Shown here: one piece after another, positions 1 through 13,200 of the stretch
Position numbering within the stretch: position 1 is the stretch's first letter
How the letters are laid out: each line of letters opens with the position of its first letter
From: Axinella damicornis
Taxonomy: Eukaryota; Porifera; Demospongiae; Axinellida; Axinellidae
Reading direction: 5' to 3'
NCBI GenBank assembly: GCA_963931865.1
Contig: OZ007513.1
Location: 9,281,412 to 9,345,411, forward strand
Length of the DNA stretch: 64,000 bases
The notes under the pieces: model-generated
What the model was told of the DNA's origin: nothing
Database searches by the model: none
The model's input: only the letters and a program-made list of their open reading frames with translations
Position numbers and translations under genes: made by a program

Positions 1-315
1 CCCTGCCATCATTATGATAACTTCATGAGGGTGCCTCGCCACTGTAGCACAAAACAACGCGGCAACGGGCCCAAAAGCTATGAGACCATAACTAAAAGTC
101 GCCAGCACAGTCATTCTCTCGATCGTACTTTTGTGTTTGTAGTTTTGAAATTACACATCATTCGTTTAATTAGAAGAATATGTGCCGTCAGCCCCACGTA
201 CCCCTCACTGCATATGCGGAATCGTCTCGGGCTGGGCGGGGTGAACACCACCCATCTCAGAAACGACGCGCGGTTCAGGGTTCTCGGATCGACTACCTGG
301 TAGGATCCATAAAAT

Positions 316-3300
316 ATGTCTCTGAAGGTTTGGGTGAGCAGCTGGCTGAAGAAGCTTATTGTCCTCATCGGCATATTTTGCTTCATCGGGAGCGGGCTGA
401 TCATCAACGTGTTGCAGTTGGCACTGTTGCCACTGTACTTCCTGAGGCGGCAGCTGTTCAGACGTATCAACGTCAAGCTGGTCTATCTGAACTGGGCCAG
501 TGAGTCTGACTCCATAATACTCATACTATTACATGTAGTGGCGATCTAGCTGTTTACACAGTAGAGGGAGCTTCGTGATGATAGGCCGAGTTGCTATTGT
601 TTCAGGCCTCTTTCCTCTGGGGATTGGAAGAGAGAGCGTACTGAATCCAATCCAATCCCGGTCGGCTCTATTATCTATGACTGAATCCAGCTGCAGACGG
701 ACGTGACCAGTGATGCACTCATAACTGAGTATAAGTTGTGCATATACGCATGCACTTGCAAATGCGAAGTCGATTTAGTTGGGGCCCCCTCCGTGAGTTT
801 CTGCAGTGGTAGCACAAGTCATGAGAGTATTTTCAGATCAAACACCCTAATGTAGTTGATTAATGTGGCTAACTAAGTATTGTTCGAGAATAATAATGAC
901 CGCACGATTTGGCCACATTGTGTCATGCTAAAAGCTAAAAGCATGCAGCTCTCTTTGGTGTAGCTACTTCTACAGTGTCGCCGCAGGATATGTATCCTGA
1001 GCAAGGGAGCATTAAACCTCTCCTTTATCACAGCTTTTGGTCTGATGGTTTAGATAAGCTATTGAGAAGAGTTCAAAGTGTGACACTATGCTGGCAACTT
1101 ACTGTTGACAATTTTAGTAGGAGTGGAGTGGCTGTTTGGAATGGAATGACCTTTGATCCCAGATAATCCTCATATGATGAGGTCATAGTAGTGAATGTGA
1201 ACTCCTAGCCAGATACTGTGTCATGTATGATACGTATACTAGGCATGAATATCCATATGCACGAGAATTAATGCCTCGCGCATGGGAGAGAGTGTACATT
1301 AAAAGAGTTCGCTGAAGTATAGTGCACACTTCCCAAGGTGCTGAAACTCATGACGTGGTTAGCTCACTGTCTCCTGTGAAGAAGAGTAAGATTTTGAACT
1401 ACTGGGCATGAACGACTAGCCTAGTCGACTGATTGGTTTGCAGTTTGCTGCACGACCAGTCGACTAATTGAACACAACTGAGAAATTACAAAGCGTCATC
1501 ACTGGCTGTACACAGCACAAATCACTTCGCTTTTGTTCAACACGCTAGCATCTCTACATGCTATGGAGTAAGGCTGGCCCTCTCGACTAGTTGACATGCA
1601 AGAAATGTAGTCGACAACCATTGTTCAGGCCCTACTGACTGTCCCGCACTGGCGGATCCACCAACTTGTCCAACCCATCCTGGGTGTCCATCACATTTAT
1701 GCTGAGATCGCGGCCTATGTGGACGCATTAGTTTGGCTGGTGCTAAGACACTCGGCAATAAGTTATTGCCAAGCGAATACATTCTGCTAGGCTGAGGAAG
1801 CCTGCTCAGCCTCTCTATCCTTAGTCTGCTGCTTCTTGCTAGTGCTCTCACTTGTGCTGTGACTGTGCCCTTGTAACTCCACCAGCCCATCTGTTCTACT
1901 GCTGTTTGTTGATGCTTGCATATGGAGAGCGGCAGCAAAGAGCAGCTGAGAGGATAAAGACTCAGTGTGGAAGTTACAGTTGCAAGCAGAAGTGTTATGA
2001 GTGAGAACACCAGGCATTGGAAGGGGGAGGAGGGGAGGGAGGGAAGGATGGAGGGAGGGGGGAGGGAAGGATGGAGGGAGGGGGGAGGGAGGGGAGGGGA
2101 GGGAGGAGTGGGGGATGAGGGGATGGAGGAAAGGATGGGGGGAGGGGGCATGGCCCGGAATATGTGATGCTGCTCCTCAAAGCAGATAGGGTAGGGGGGC
2201 TGGGCTAGACATATACAAGGATGCAATCGCATCTAGTAAAGCAGCAGACTAGGACAGAGACTGGGCAGGATTGCTCATGCTTGCCCCACCAAGCGCTGGC
2301 ATTCAGTGTAGATACGTATAGTTACACTCACCTTGCAGTTTACACTTGAAAATATGCCACAGTGTCTGGACAGGAATTCAAACTCTACTACGACCTCATC
2401 GGATTATGAGTACTACTTGGGGTGAAAGGTCAATCCAGTACATGTGAGCAGTTCAAGTACATAAAATTCAAAATCTTGTCTTATGGTTAACATATGGGAA
2501 AGCAAGCCTCACCGAGACCAAACGACTACTAAGTCAATTTTCATCACCCATCAACTTACATTAGTGTCTGTACCTCATATGACATGCATACCTGTGTATT
2601 ATTGAGTGAGCGTGAGTGAGCCCCACAATATAGTCATAGTTGAGTGGTGTGGTGGTGCCGATTTGATTCATCTCCATCAATTGATGTACCTTCTATATAT
2701 ATGCAAACTATAACAATCGTGCCTTATAATTGTGTTAGATTATAGATTCATTGAAAATGCCAAAAATCAAATTTCTTGCGTTAGATTAGATCATGATTGT
2801 GTTGTGATACATGCTGTTTTGTAATATTATTACTAGAGTTGCCCAACGTATAAAGGATATAAGATTCACCTGAAATGAATTAGTGCTGATCTATCCGGGT
2901 AATGTTGCTGCTAACGAATGAACAGCACATGTGCATATGCACATCCCCGGTAACACGAGTCTGAGACACTTTTAGTCTAATTTTGTACTCCTGCTCTATA
3001 CATATTTATTGGTCATTCTTTGGCAGTTATCCCGTTTGCTGTTCAAACGTGGGCACAGTATGACATCAGACTTTTCGTCAAATCCGATGAATTGAAGTAT
3101 GCCGATACTGAGCATGCTCTCTGCATCCTGAATCACCGTGGTGACATGGACTGGGCTGTGGGCTGGTGTGTCAATGACCGCATTGGGATGCTTACGGTAT
3201 ACGTACACTCAATAGTAGTGTTCTCTACTTCACATCTCTGTGATAGGGTTTGTAGACTTTGAATATGCTCAGTTGTCAAAAGTAGGTTTTCCCCTCATTT

Positions 3301-6300
3301 GTAGCAAAAGGAATGATTAATACAACTTCTTGCTACACTCCTGGTAGGACAAATGGTAAAAGTTGGTAAAACCTCACTAGTGCTGCACTCAGGCAAGATT
3401 CTGACTAGGCAAGCTGTAAGTATAAGCTTGTGGATGTAGGCGGAGTCCACACTTACATAAGCACTAAGAGTAATACACAGTTTGAGACATCATTTTGAAA
3501 TGTGGGTACTAGGACCAGAAAATGTTAATGCGGCTCAGGACCAGAAAAATGTGGCTGGTCTAGTTAATGCTAGAAGATTTGGTTGGTCAAGCAGCCTTTT
3601 TCTAGCCTACACTGGCCTGAACACCCGGTTAGAGCCATGATCGTTGCAGTCTTGAGTGATGAGATGTTGTTGTGAGAGTGTCCTATCAATCACCCAGGCT
3701 CTGCCATTAATTAGGACCACCTCAGTTGCTGGATTTATCATGCATGTAAGTCAGCTCCAAAGTTAAAATCTCGGAAGTTACAAGCTATTGAGCTTCTGTC
3801 TTGGATTGTATTGATACAAAACATCCACTCATCTGACTGAGGATGTTTTGTATCGATACAAAACATTATTAGCACCCTGTTGATCTGTCATGTGACCTAA
3901 AGTCAGACCACAAGAATGACAGATCTATTCTCTAACTACACAATTATGCAAGGAGAATTTTAGGTCATTATAGTGTATTCATGCACGTTTTTTTATGTGG
4001 TCAAAAGAATGCACCCAAACAACAACTATGCTTTGATCTCCATGCACATGCGTGACCTCATTATGATTGGTCTAAGAGATTAGCTACAAACAACTCAACC
4101 TATTTGAAAGTGTTCTCTACCTTGTTTCTCCCCACAGACGGCGAAGGCCATCATGAAGGATGTGGCCAAGTGGATGCCGGGTATTGGGTGGATGTTTATC
4201 TTCATGGAGTTCCCTTTTCTCAAACGGAGTTGGAAGGATGACGAGGTGCGATTGGCTGCCTCATGCAGGAAGCTTGCAGACTACCCCAAGAATATGCTGG
4301 TAAGCAGGAGCTTTAATTAACTGTTTAGGGCCCACAGATTTCTGAAGGTCATTTTCAGCCTCTAGAACCCTTGAACGTATGTTAATTTCGGTTGCTGGGC
4401 TCGTAACTACTCCCACAGTTAATATTCAGCCATCTAAGCAGACACGGGACTCTAATCACACCCACCAACTAGAGGTGCTCAGCAGAGCACATACCCCGTG
4501 CGCAACTTTGACTTGACAGCTATAGGCCTATTCATACAGCATGCACGATGAGCTAGCTAGGCCACGATTTACAGCGATGTCAGCATGCAGAATGAGATAC
4601 CGTAAGTTGTGGCAGTAATGTTAGAAATAGGGTGTGGTCAAATTGTATAAATTAGAAGCACGAATTATACGCAGCATTTCTCAGCCTCTCAAGTAGATCT
4701 CTGGTCTGTGAGTTATGTAGACGCTAGTATTTTCTGAATTCTGACACTTCTATCCTGCAACAAGGCCTTCACTGCTCAAACCCCTTGGACAGACAGACAG
4801 ACAGACAGACTGACAGACAAACCGATCACTCTACCCCCTGCTGCGCATGCACACGGGGTAATTAGCAAACTTCCATATGTCCAGGTCTGTCACAGTACAT
4901 CTGTTCCGCATGTGATAGTACATCCAGTCCTGTATTCTGTCATAGTGCATTCTGCCTGCAACTAGAGCTGAGCATACAACGTCTTTTCCTGTCTCCTTTC
5001 TACACTTGTAGCTTGTTCTGTTTGCAGAAGGGACGCGGTTCACTGAGGAGAAGCACCGTGCAAGTGTCGAGTTTGCCAGGCAGCGTGGCCTGCCTGAGCT
5101 GAAGCACCATCTTCTTCCACGGACTAAAGGCTTCTCTTTCTTAGTTAAACACATGAAGGACATCAGTGAGTTTGGGTTTGCTGTGATCAATAGCAATGAG
5201 TGCTCTGTAACCTTAGCAGGCATTATACACAAGGAGCTGTTGTATATACGAGTTCAATGAGAGGTCAAGGATTCATTTGATGCAGGTTATGACGATATAC
5301 CGTAGTCGCGCGTTATTAGGTGCATCTCACTTATAGGCGCATATTCGCTGTTAGGCGCGGGTTCAACTCTCGTCCCAGGTACTCATTTTCGATCCTACGG
5401 AGTGTATAATTTGAATTGAAGTGCAAATCCTATTTGAGGAATGTCATTATTACTATATCGTTATTTTGCGCATCTCACTTATAGGTACATATTTCCTTCC
5501 TGTGGAGTTATAGGTGCATGCAGCTAATAACGCGCGACTACGGTATACTGTAGTGTCCTGGTAATACCCCCTTAAAGATTGATTTCCTGATACAAAAAGT
5601 GGGCAAACTTCAAGTTCTTGCATGGAACATTGCCATTACTTTTTTTTTTTTATGCAGGAAAAATACAATAGGTGCAGGAGGGGTACAGCAAACCACAACA
5701 CAAAAGGACAAAGGTTTTAGATAAACTTTTTGTCCTTTTGTGTTGTGGTTTGCCATTACTTGAACCTTTATAAAAATGTTGCAACACTAGTGATCGAATA
5801 TCATATTCTGCACACTCTCTAGGATCAACTAGCTGGTATCATGGAAGCACATGCTGTATGTAGATGCGTGTTATTAACCGTGTGCACCTATACCTCCATA
5901 GTAATATGCACCTGATACTCAGATGTACTTAATTTTGACGTCTAACAGGAAGTGCACTTTATCTGGAATTACATGCGCACGGGGTAAAAAGCAACATTCG
6001 TGGTTGTTATGCATATGCACTGCTCAGATTCAACCCATAAAAATTCCCCGTACATTCTGCTAGTAGCTAGTCAGACGGCAAAGCACCAAGGGCACACACT
6101 AGCACGTTTGTACTGCAACATCCTCAGAGTGATATGATACCTACAACTCTTTGTAGTATTAGCAACAGGATTCTTATTTCACGTTAATATTGTCTATAGT
6201 GGTCACCCAAGGGACAAGTAATTTGGTGACCTTAAGGTTATGGGATACTCGTGCGCGTGCCGTGTGAAATGAAATGTATTGGGAAATGTATACTTAAGCT

Positions 6301-8487
6301 TGCTAACCAAAAATCTCGAGTACGAAGAGCGTGAGCAACTTGATTCTGGCGGTGGAGGTGCGCTGTCACAAGATGCAGGGCATGACGGAAGCTTTTTTCG
6401 ATAGTATAATCCCTGGCAAATTTATCTGCTGTCTCGCTCAAGAAAAGCGGTAAATACAGCTTTTTGGTGAACTGAACTGCTCATTTTTGCACGGCTATAC
6501 AGCGTATCGGTAAAAGCTTCCGTCATGCCCTGCATCTTGTGACAGCGCACCTCCACCTCTAGAATCAAGTTGCTCACGCTGTTTGTACCAGAGATTTTTG
6601 GGTAGCTAGCTTAAGTATACATTTCCCAATACATTTCGCACGGCGCGCGCACGAGTATCCCGTAACCTTAATAGAGAGGTGGTTGGTTGCTTATACAGTG
6701 ACCATTATGGGCAGGTTCTACTGATGGATTTGCTTGACAACCCACATAGCAACTGTCTGCTCTCTTTCTGTAGTCCCAGCAGTGTACGATGTCACAATGA
6801 GCTGTCGCGAGGGCACTCCAACTCTGAAGAAGATGATTGACAGAGAATACTGCGCCTATGATGTTCTTATCAGGTACGTGGGCCATGGAGTTGGTACGGT
6901 GGAACTTGTCCATAGTGATATCACTGTATAAGACAGCCGCCTGGTCACCACCACTCATCCCAGTTGCACAAAAGCTACTCATAATATTGTTCTAAGTAAA
7001 CGTACCAGTAAATGCAATTGTAAATATCACCTGCTTGAATCCAATTGCAATTTGGGTGGTGACCACCATGTAGTCAAAACAATGTTGGTACTGTTTTGAG
7101 AGTGAAACAATAATGCATTACACATACAAGTAGTAATGTGATTACTATAGTACCAATGTAGTTACTATGCAGTCAAAACCTGTTCTATAGTGATAAGAAA
7201 CAAATCTACTATATTGAAGTCCCATGGGAGGTTAGCCCTTTAGGGCCCGTAGCACCAAATGTCGTCATATGTAATACTTTCATGTGACTTCCGGCAATGT
7301 CCTTGGGAGATAGGTTCTGCAACAGCAGAAAGGGTGGGACAGGGGGAGGTGGGTGGGTGCACCCGGAGTAATCAAGTAATCAAGATGACATCACCCACAT
7401 GCAGCAAGGGTTAAACAATGCCTTCACATCTGGGTGTGTGCCTGTCAGTCTGTTGGCAAAAGTATTGAAGAAGCCTTCAAGCATGTTAGCTAAGTACTCA
7501 ATGTAAACGATCAACATATTATTAGGACGTTTCTGTACCTGATATATCGATACAAGAGGTAATACCATGAGATAGACTCTGACATTACAATTATTAAGTA
7601 TTTCTTCCGTTGTGGGATAAACAACTGTTTCAGACCATGACCTTTTGTAGTAATTCCTACAACTCACTGTACTTGGTATGTACCCTTTGTAGAAATTCCT
7701 GAAATTAAGTAATTGCATTGGCACTGATGTGGTACCTCAGTTTTTACATTCCTGTTGGCAAAGCATGCAGGGCTGAAACACTGTAGTGACCTGGGATTGA
7801 GGCTAGCAATACTCTGTACTGAAGAATCAAAATCTAATCTTTGCCATATGTAAAGAGCATCACCACAACAGGATAAATATACAACTGCACGGTCAATAGC
7901 CATACAGGATTCTTCCCAGCATGGATCCGAGGTCAGCCCCAACCACCTCTCACTCTACAGGTACCATATTTGCTAATAGGAGACAGCATAATGCTATTTC
8001 CTTACACTAAGACAGCATAATTATGCTATTTCCTTATACTAAGTCTATTTATTTTGTACTCCTAATGTCAGCCTAGGCAGAACCCTGCCCGTATGCACGT
8101 GTAGTATATACAAACCTGCAGGCGAATCCCCATGAGTGAAGTGCCATCAGAGACGGAACAGGCTTCAGCAGATTGGCTTGTCAAGCTTTATCAAGAAAAG
8201 GTATCATCTATTAAGTGTGTTGAAAATAATGTGCTACAATTATTGTTCTGACCCCATCTCCCCACAACTAGGATGAGTATGTGGACTACCACATCAAGCA
8301 CAAAACATTCCCACAGGAGTTCAAGCAGCTTGACCTACCCAAGACACTGTGGCCAGACGTAGTAATGGGTTTCTGGATTCTGGCACTGGGGTTCCCAATT
8401 CTGCTGGTTGTGCTGTACCTAGTGTGGGTGGGTGCCTGGTTGCCCCTCATCGTCACTGTCATTCTCATTGTAGTAGGTAAGAACTAA
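316..8487 (+). CDS. AGPAT3/4/5-like 1-acylglycerol-3-phosphate acyltransferase
   Basis: Spliced gene with exons 316-499, 3027-3196, 4138-4299, 5012-5165, 6774-6873, 8122-8200 and 8272-8487. They join in frame to 354 aa with GT/AG borders. Family members transfer an acyl chain from acyl-CoA to lysophosphatidic acid or related lysophospholipids in ER membranes. Visible support: an N-terminal hydrophobic segment (about residues 12-45); the catalytic NHX4D box, here NHRGDMD at 97-103; the acceptor-binding EGTR box at 178-181, followed by a conserved LPRTKGF; the VPAVYD-type stretch encoded at the start of exon 5; a WLVKLYQEK segment; and a strongly hydrophobic C-terminal double span (about 311-350). 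Length is close to human AGPAT4/5. An AATAAA lies about 70 bases after the stop. The large first intron (500-3026) holds no gene. Which of AGPAT3, 4 or 5 it matches best is not resolved. Confidence 0.93.
500..3026. other. AGPAT intron 1; no gene, GGGA-rich tract
   Basis: This 2.5 kb intron has no convincing coding sequence. The only clear structure is an impure purine (GGGA/GGAGG) tract at about 2021-2155. Its translations are low-complexity Pro/Ser or Gly/Arg artefacts on both strands. Confidence 0.6.
2021..2155. repeat. GGGA-type purine tract
   Basis: Almost pure G/A on the plus strand, built of GGAGGGA-like units, inside AGPAT intron 1. It is the same kind of repeat as the longer tract at 62017-62412. 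Repeated runs of three or more G give G-quadruplex potential. Confidence 0.85.
3807..3860. repeat. Short inverted repeat
   Basis: Two 20-base arms, 3807-3826 and 3841-3860, are inverted copies with one mismatch around a 14-base loop. Lies in AGPAT intron 2. Confidence 0.7.
4492..4860. mobile_element. MITE with TACCCCGTGCGCA termini
   Basis: Both ends carry inverted TACCCCGTGCGCA-like sequence with TA at the borders, which suggests a Tc1/mariner-type non-autonomous element. The right part has a (CAGA)n run followed by CCGATCACTCTACCCC. A related copy with a degenerate left end is at about 61460-61816, and a terminal fragment is at about 27221-27320. Located in AGPAT intron 3. Confidence 0.75.
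5298..5545. mobile_element. MITE, TACCGTAGTCGCGCG family, copy 1
   Basis: About 248 bp with near-identical inverted termini TACCGTAGTCGCGCG, a sub-terminal stretch of 'GGCGCAT...ACTTATAGG' type, and TA at both borders. Further copies lie at 49248-49532 and 50344-50629, a diverged one at about 17459-17705, and a right-end fragment near 21600. Lies in AGPAT intron 4. Confidence 0.85.
5688..5753. repeat. Perfect 25-base-arm hairpin
   Basis: Arms 5688-5712 and 5729-5753 are exact inverted copies separated by 16 bases. An A/T homopolymer lies just to the left (5641-5651). No coding content. Confidence 0.8.
6232..6671. mobile_element. Foldback MITE, TTAAGGTTACGGGAT family, copy 1
   Basis: The ends are inverted TTAAGGTTA(T/C)GGGATACTCG. 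Inversion continues through most of the 440 bp, so the element is a large foldback; for example the GCTTCCGTCATGCCCTGCAT block appears in both orientations. A second family member is at 47889-48468. Lies in AGPAT intron 4. Confidence 0.85.
7231..7265. mobile_element. Terminal fragment of the TTAA (piggyBac-like) MITE family
   Basis: The stretch containing GCCCTTTAGGGCCCGTAGC closely matches the left end of the elements at 31377-31979 and 53268-53869. No right end is found nearby, so this is a solo or decayed end. Confidence 0.5.
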
Positions 8488-10208
8488 CCAGAAGATCCAG
8501 AGGAGGTTGGACACATTTTCTGCACACGTGACTGTGCACTACGCTCGAGCGGAAATATAATAAAACTTCAGCAGTCTCGTTCCCATATCAGCATGGCCTG
8601 GGACCAAAGGTAAAGCTAAAGTGCCAACGAGAAGTGAAGCCACAGTTGGGGAGTTTGAAAGGTAGGAATGCCTTGAAGATGCTTCAGGTTGGGCAGGCTT
8701 CCAGTTGGAGTACCAGGAGTGTCTTAAGCACTGGCTTCTCCGCCATCCCGTGTGGCCGATCCTTCAAGAGGCCGGGACTGCCTAAGTGATCCAGGGGTAG
8801 AACGGTGTTGACGGCATATTTGGAATCTACTCCACTAGCACTTTAGAACGATGTCAATTTGTTGAGATACTCATAAAGACTACTAAGAACACACTTCAGT
8901 ATGCATATAAAATGGCCGACCCATGCCCAACCTCCTCAGCAGAAGGAATAAAATCGTGATCCTTTCTTTTCCTTCTTTGAAAATATAGTCAATCAGCTGT
9001 TTGCCATGATCATCCATCAGACAGAGGTGAAGAGAGGTTCCGCTTACGGTCTACAGCCTGCTTCTTCCCACAAGAAGACGGCAGAGGGAAGTGACCTTAA
9101 GATGGATTAGTATAGCTCTGCAGTTGGCTGCTATAGAACATGGCACTAACCATGATGTGAAAATGGTGGTAGTAGAAAGTACTTTTGCTAACATTGTTTC
9201 AACTTGCTGCATATGAATGAAGTCCTGTGTGTACGGTATAGGTCTCCAGACTGTGATATGGTGTCATTGTGTCAAATGAATCTGTTGTGATAGCATAGCT
9301 ACAATTGCTAACCCATAGGACTAGGCAGTAATCAACAATTGTGAACTGCTTGTTACCGGGGTAGTTTGAGCTAACAAAATTAGGCATTACGTGTCGTGCT
9401 ATGCACATGCAATTTGTCATCGAAAGCCAGAAACGCATTATTTTATTGAAACTGGTCCTGAGGTGTGGTGCATGCTCCTTGAAGGGAGGTTACCCAGTTA
9501 CAGCCCTGTGGTTTGTGGCTGCAGTAGAAGTAACTAGTCTCAGAACACCCAGAGGGGACCCCCTCCCCCTTTGGGTGGGAGTCTGGTTTCGAGACTAACA
9601 TGGTTATTGTATAGCCTCATTCTCTGGCCCCCTCCCCGCCCAGCTTACTGCAAGTGACAAAAAGCTGGGCACGAGGCTCAGGTAATTGAGCATTCAGCCC
9701 TTGCAGATCAAAGACTGGGCAATTATAGTGTTAAACTTAAACAGGCATATACAGTCAAACCTCTGAACAAAGGACACTTTGGGAACAATATAAATTCAAG
9801 TCTTTTGTCCTTTGTAGAGAGGTTGTCCTCTTCTCAGAGGTTCAAAATGTATTAGAACCATAGGCAAACCAATTATTTGGGACCTTGAAAAGCGTCCTTT
9901 GTAGAGAGGTTTATTATATTGTGTCCCTATCTCGGAGGGTCCACTATCGGAGGTTTGACTGTACATATTCAGGCCTTGAAGATTAAAGACTGGGTGATTA
10001 TAGTGTACATAACTTTAAACAGGCATATACTTCATATGAAGGAATGCATATAGAAAGGTCCCAAAATAAACAAAAATCTTTACATAATCGTCAATGCAAT
10101 TATCATGTGTGTAACTATTCACATTACAGGAAACCAATGCTACTGAGTTTTCTCTACACTTTCAGCATAGTTCATCTAGCCAATGTAATATTACACAGTT
10201 CCATTAGA
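8488..10208. other. Intergenic region between AGPAT and desaturase 3' ends
   Basis: Convergent 3' intergenic space. It holds the AGPAT polyadenylation signal (AATAAA near 8557), AGCCTCATTC/GAGGCT hairpin-like sequence at about 9611-9681, and the MITE at 9750-9963. I see no other gene; the short open frames lack splice or homology support. Confidence 0.6.
9750..9963. mobile_element. MITE, TACAGTCAAACCTCTG family
   Basis: Inverted termini TACAGTCAAACCTC and GAGGTTTGACTGTA with TA borders, 214 bp. Internal phrases such as AAAGGACA and TCTCGGAGG recur at about 18438-18625 and 63262-63430, which look like diverged relatives. Mariner-like target choice is inferred from the TA borders. Confidence 0.8.
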
Positions 10209-13200
10209 TTACTGCTCCTTCTTCTCTTGTGGGGAAGGTTCACACAACCCATTCGGTACGCCATTCGGTACGCCATTCGGTCTGCCATTTGGAATGCCTT
10301 TTGGTACGCCATTTGGCACGCCATTTGGAACACCATTTGGAACGCCATTTGGAACGCCATTTGGCACGCCATTTGGAACACCATTTGGAACGCCATTTGC
10401 TGCATTATTCGTAACACCATTCAGCAATCTCTCAACAGATGACGTCTTTGTGAAATTCTGTGCAAGCTTCTTAAGATGTAGGAGGTGTTTGCAAAATGCT
10501 TCACCCGCGGTCTCAGTGACGTGGTAGGGTAGGCCAAATTCCTCACACGTCTGCCTGACTACGGGGGCGATTTTAGGGAGGTGAGACTGCAATACGTAAA
10601 CAGCCATGTGATGTGCCTTGTGCTGGTTGATACCCCCTGGAAGGAAAAGGAACTATGTGATTTGCACTGCCAATGGCAGCAATTTGAAGGTACAAATCAC
10701 CTGAGAAAAAATGCCAGAACCAGCTCTCCTCAGCATAATCTGTAGTGCTGATGATCTGAAGCTCCGCCCTAAAAGAGAGAATTTAGTCACATTTTATACA
10801 GTTATACTTAATGCATGATTACTGCTACAAGACTAACCAATCATAATGTACACGATTGTTCTTGTCAGGTGCTGCCTGAGTCTCCACCTGATAGGGTAAA
10901 AGCAGAGGCAATCCTACACTCCATTGAAGGTGCACTAAAATCTGTAATGCACTGCAAAACTGGTATCTAAACTACTCAGTGCAACTCACTGACCTGAAAC
11001 AACCGTTGGTCTTTGAAAAGTATGCATAATGCATTGCACACTAAAGTGTGCAATAAGCGCTCTGTCATTTAATGTTCAAAGTAACTATCTGACTTGCTTG
11101 GTAGCTTTCTAGTGATGCAAAATGATGGAGACAACTAGGAGTCATGCATAGTTGCCTTCTGGCTTGGCATTTCACTCTAAAAATCTACTAATTGATGAGT
11201 CAATTATATGTACCTACCAGAATGCGGTAAGACGACAAGTTTGGCTATGAACAATTTCAGGCTACACTGCATATTACATGTTTGTGTTTAATAGCTCAAA
11301 CACACTTGGAAGGAATTCAAATTTGTTGTTTAGTATGCTTGTCCTGATGTCAGTGACATTACGATGTTTCCCTGCGAATTTTTAATTGGAGTCATTTATG
11401 ACCACATAGTTGATGTACACGTGTACACAATCGTACTTTTAATATGTGATTCACAAACTTCACAGGAGAAACCACCTGAAGATACGGACTAGACGGGCAC
11501 CATAACCACCAGAGCTTCTCTGTATCCACACCGTCCGCACACCCATCAAGTCCATTTGAAGTTTCGTATTCAGCTTTTTCAGTGATTCTCCCGCGTAGAG
11601 GAGTGTGTGGTCTACACGGGAAGTAACGTAATACTCAGAAGTTGAAGTGGTCACATGATGGACTCGAACAGCATGTGGACGGTGCAAACATGGAGCAACT
11701 TTGGTGACAACGGTGCCCGTCCAGTCCCGTATCTACAGCTAGTTTCTCCTGTGCTTCATGTTATTATTGGATGCGGTGAAATGGGCAGTATGCAGTTTGA
11801 TCAGTGTGGGTCTACCATCATCGTGTGATTCGTGTCCATCATCACACTTACCGTATCATTCACATGGCTGGCCAGGATGACGAAGGTGAGGTAGTAGCTT
11901 CCAAAGAAATCAGCAACAAGGGTGAAGAAGACCTGAGGGCAAAGAATGAGAGCAGATACTATTTACTGCTCTCTTGGTTGGTTCTGCATGCACAGTTAAC
12001 GTTGATGTTTCATGCATTGGTTTACCCTATAGCTGGTGATGATTGAATCATGGAGGGGGGTGTAACCAAGCTCGTACAAAGAATGCTTTTGTTGTGCACA
12101 CACTTTATTTTGGTATTTGAAGCACAATGCCCCCATAACGACCAACTACGATAACAAGTCTGGTCTAACGCACTTGTGCTTGACCATATACGGCAAGTGG
12201 AAATCCATACTGGGGTCACCTATTCACCAACCAGCATGTGGCCAACACCTACTTAGGGGGGCCCAACACCTACTTAGTGGGCCAACACCTACTTAGAGCC
12301 CAACACCTACTTAGTCTATACTTAGGGGGGGCCCAACACTATACTTAGTGGGCCAACACCTACTTAGGGGGCCAACATCTACTTAGCGGGCCAACACCTA
12401 CTTAGTGGGGCCCAACACTATACTTAAGGGGGCCCAACACTGTACTTAGGGGGGCCCAACATTATACTTAGTGGGCCAACACCTACTTAGGGGGCCAACA
12501 CCCACTTAGGGGGCCATCACCTACTTAGCCCTGTGTGCCAGTTCTTGTTATGTAACCAGCTTCCAAATAAGGGCACATTTTAGGATGCGAACAGACATGT
12601 TCTGTGGCTATAATGCTCTAAGTTGGACGTTCCTTCTTGTTATGGGCTCCTGTGGCCATACATACACTTATACTATAGCTACTTGGGCTATTCTAACCAA
12701 TCAGGTTACAGTATTTGCGGGAAATAATGGGTCATATATCCCGCGGCCGGCTGCGCGCGCATACTGTAAGCGATCGCGTGCACGAAAAAGCGAAGAGCTA
12801 GCTTTGTTAGTCTAGCCAAGGGCTCGTGCCTTTACCGCTGCCTCAGTCAAGGATGCCTAGCTCTGCCACTGATCGGTGAGTGCCTACACCACAGTATCTA
12901 TGTCTACACAGTTTACTCACCTTAGAATAGCCTAAGCATAGTATAAATTAGTTGTATCCCTGGCCAGCGGGATGTAAGACCCGTTACATCCCTTGGGAGA
13001 GGCCAGTGCTTTCGTTCCGCCTCGGAAGTGCCTCAGGCTTCGCCCTCGGCACTTCCTCGGCTCCACTCAAGCACTGACCTCTCCCGTGGGATATAACGGG
13101 GCTTATATCCCGCTGGCCAGGGATATAACCTATACATACATACTGGTATATATGATAATTATGTGCAATGCATCTTGTCAGTGCGGAGTTCGCACATGCT

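Noticed and set aside
1561..2232. 223-codon minus-strand frame in AGPAT intron 1
   Set aside because: Low-complexity Pro/Ser/Leu produced by the GGGA tract; no splice or domain support.
5340..5385. tRNA-like B box (GGTTCAACTC)
   Set aside because: It recurs in every copy of an inverted-repeat MITE, and no cloverleaf or A box could be drawn.
10044..10442. Plus-strand open frames over the desaturase 3' exon
   Set aside because: Antisense shadows of the NGVP-coding 12-bp repeat; the minus strand carries the conserved desaturase domain.
12241..12530. CRISPR-like regularly spaced repeats
   Set aside because: Contiguous 20-bp tandem units without unique spacers, in an intron of an animal gene.
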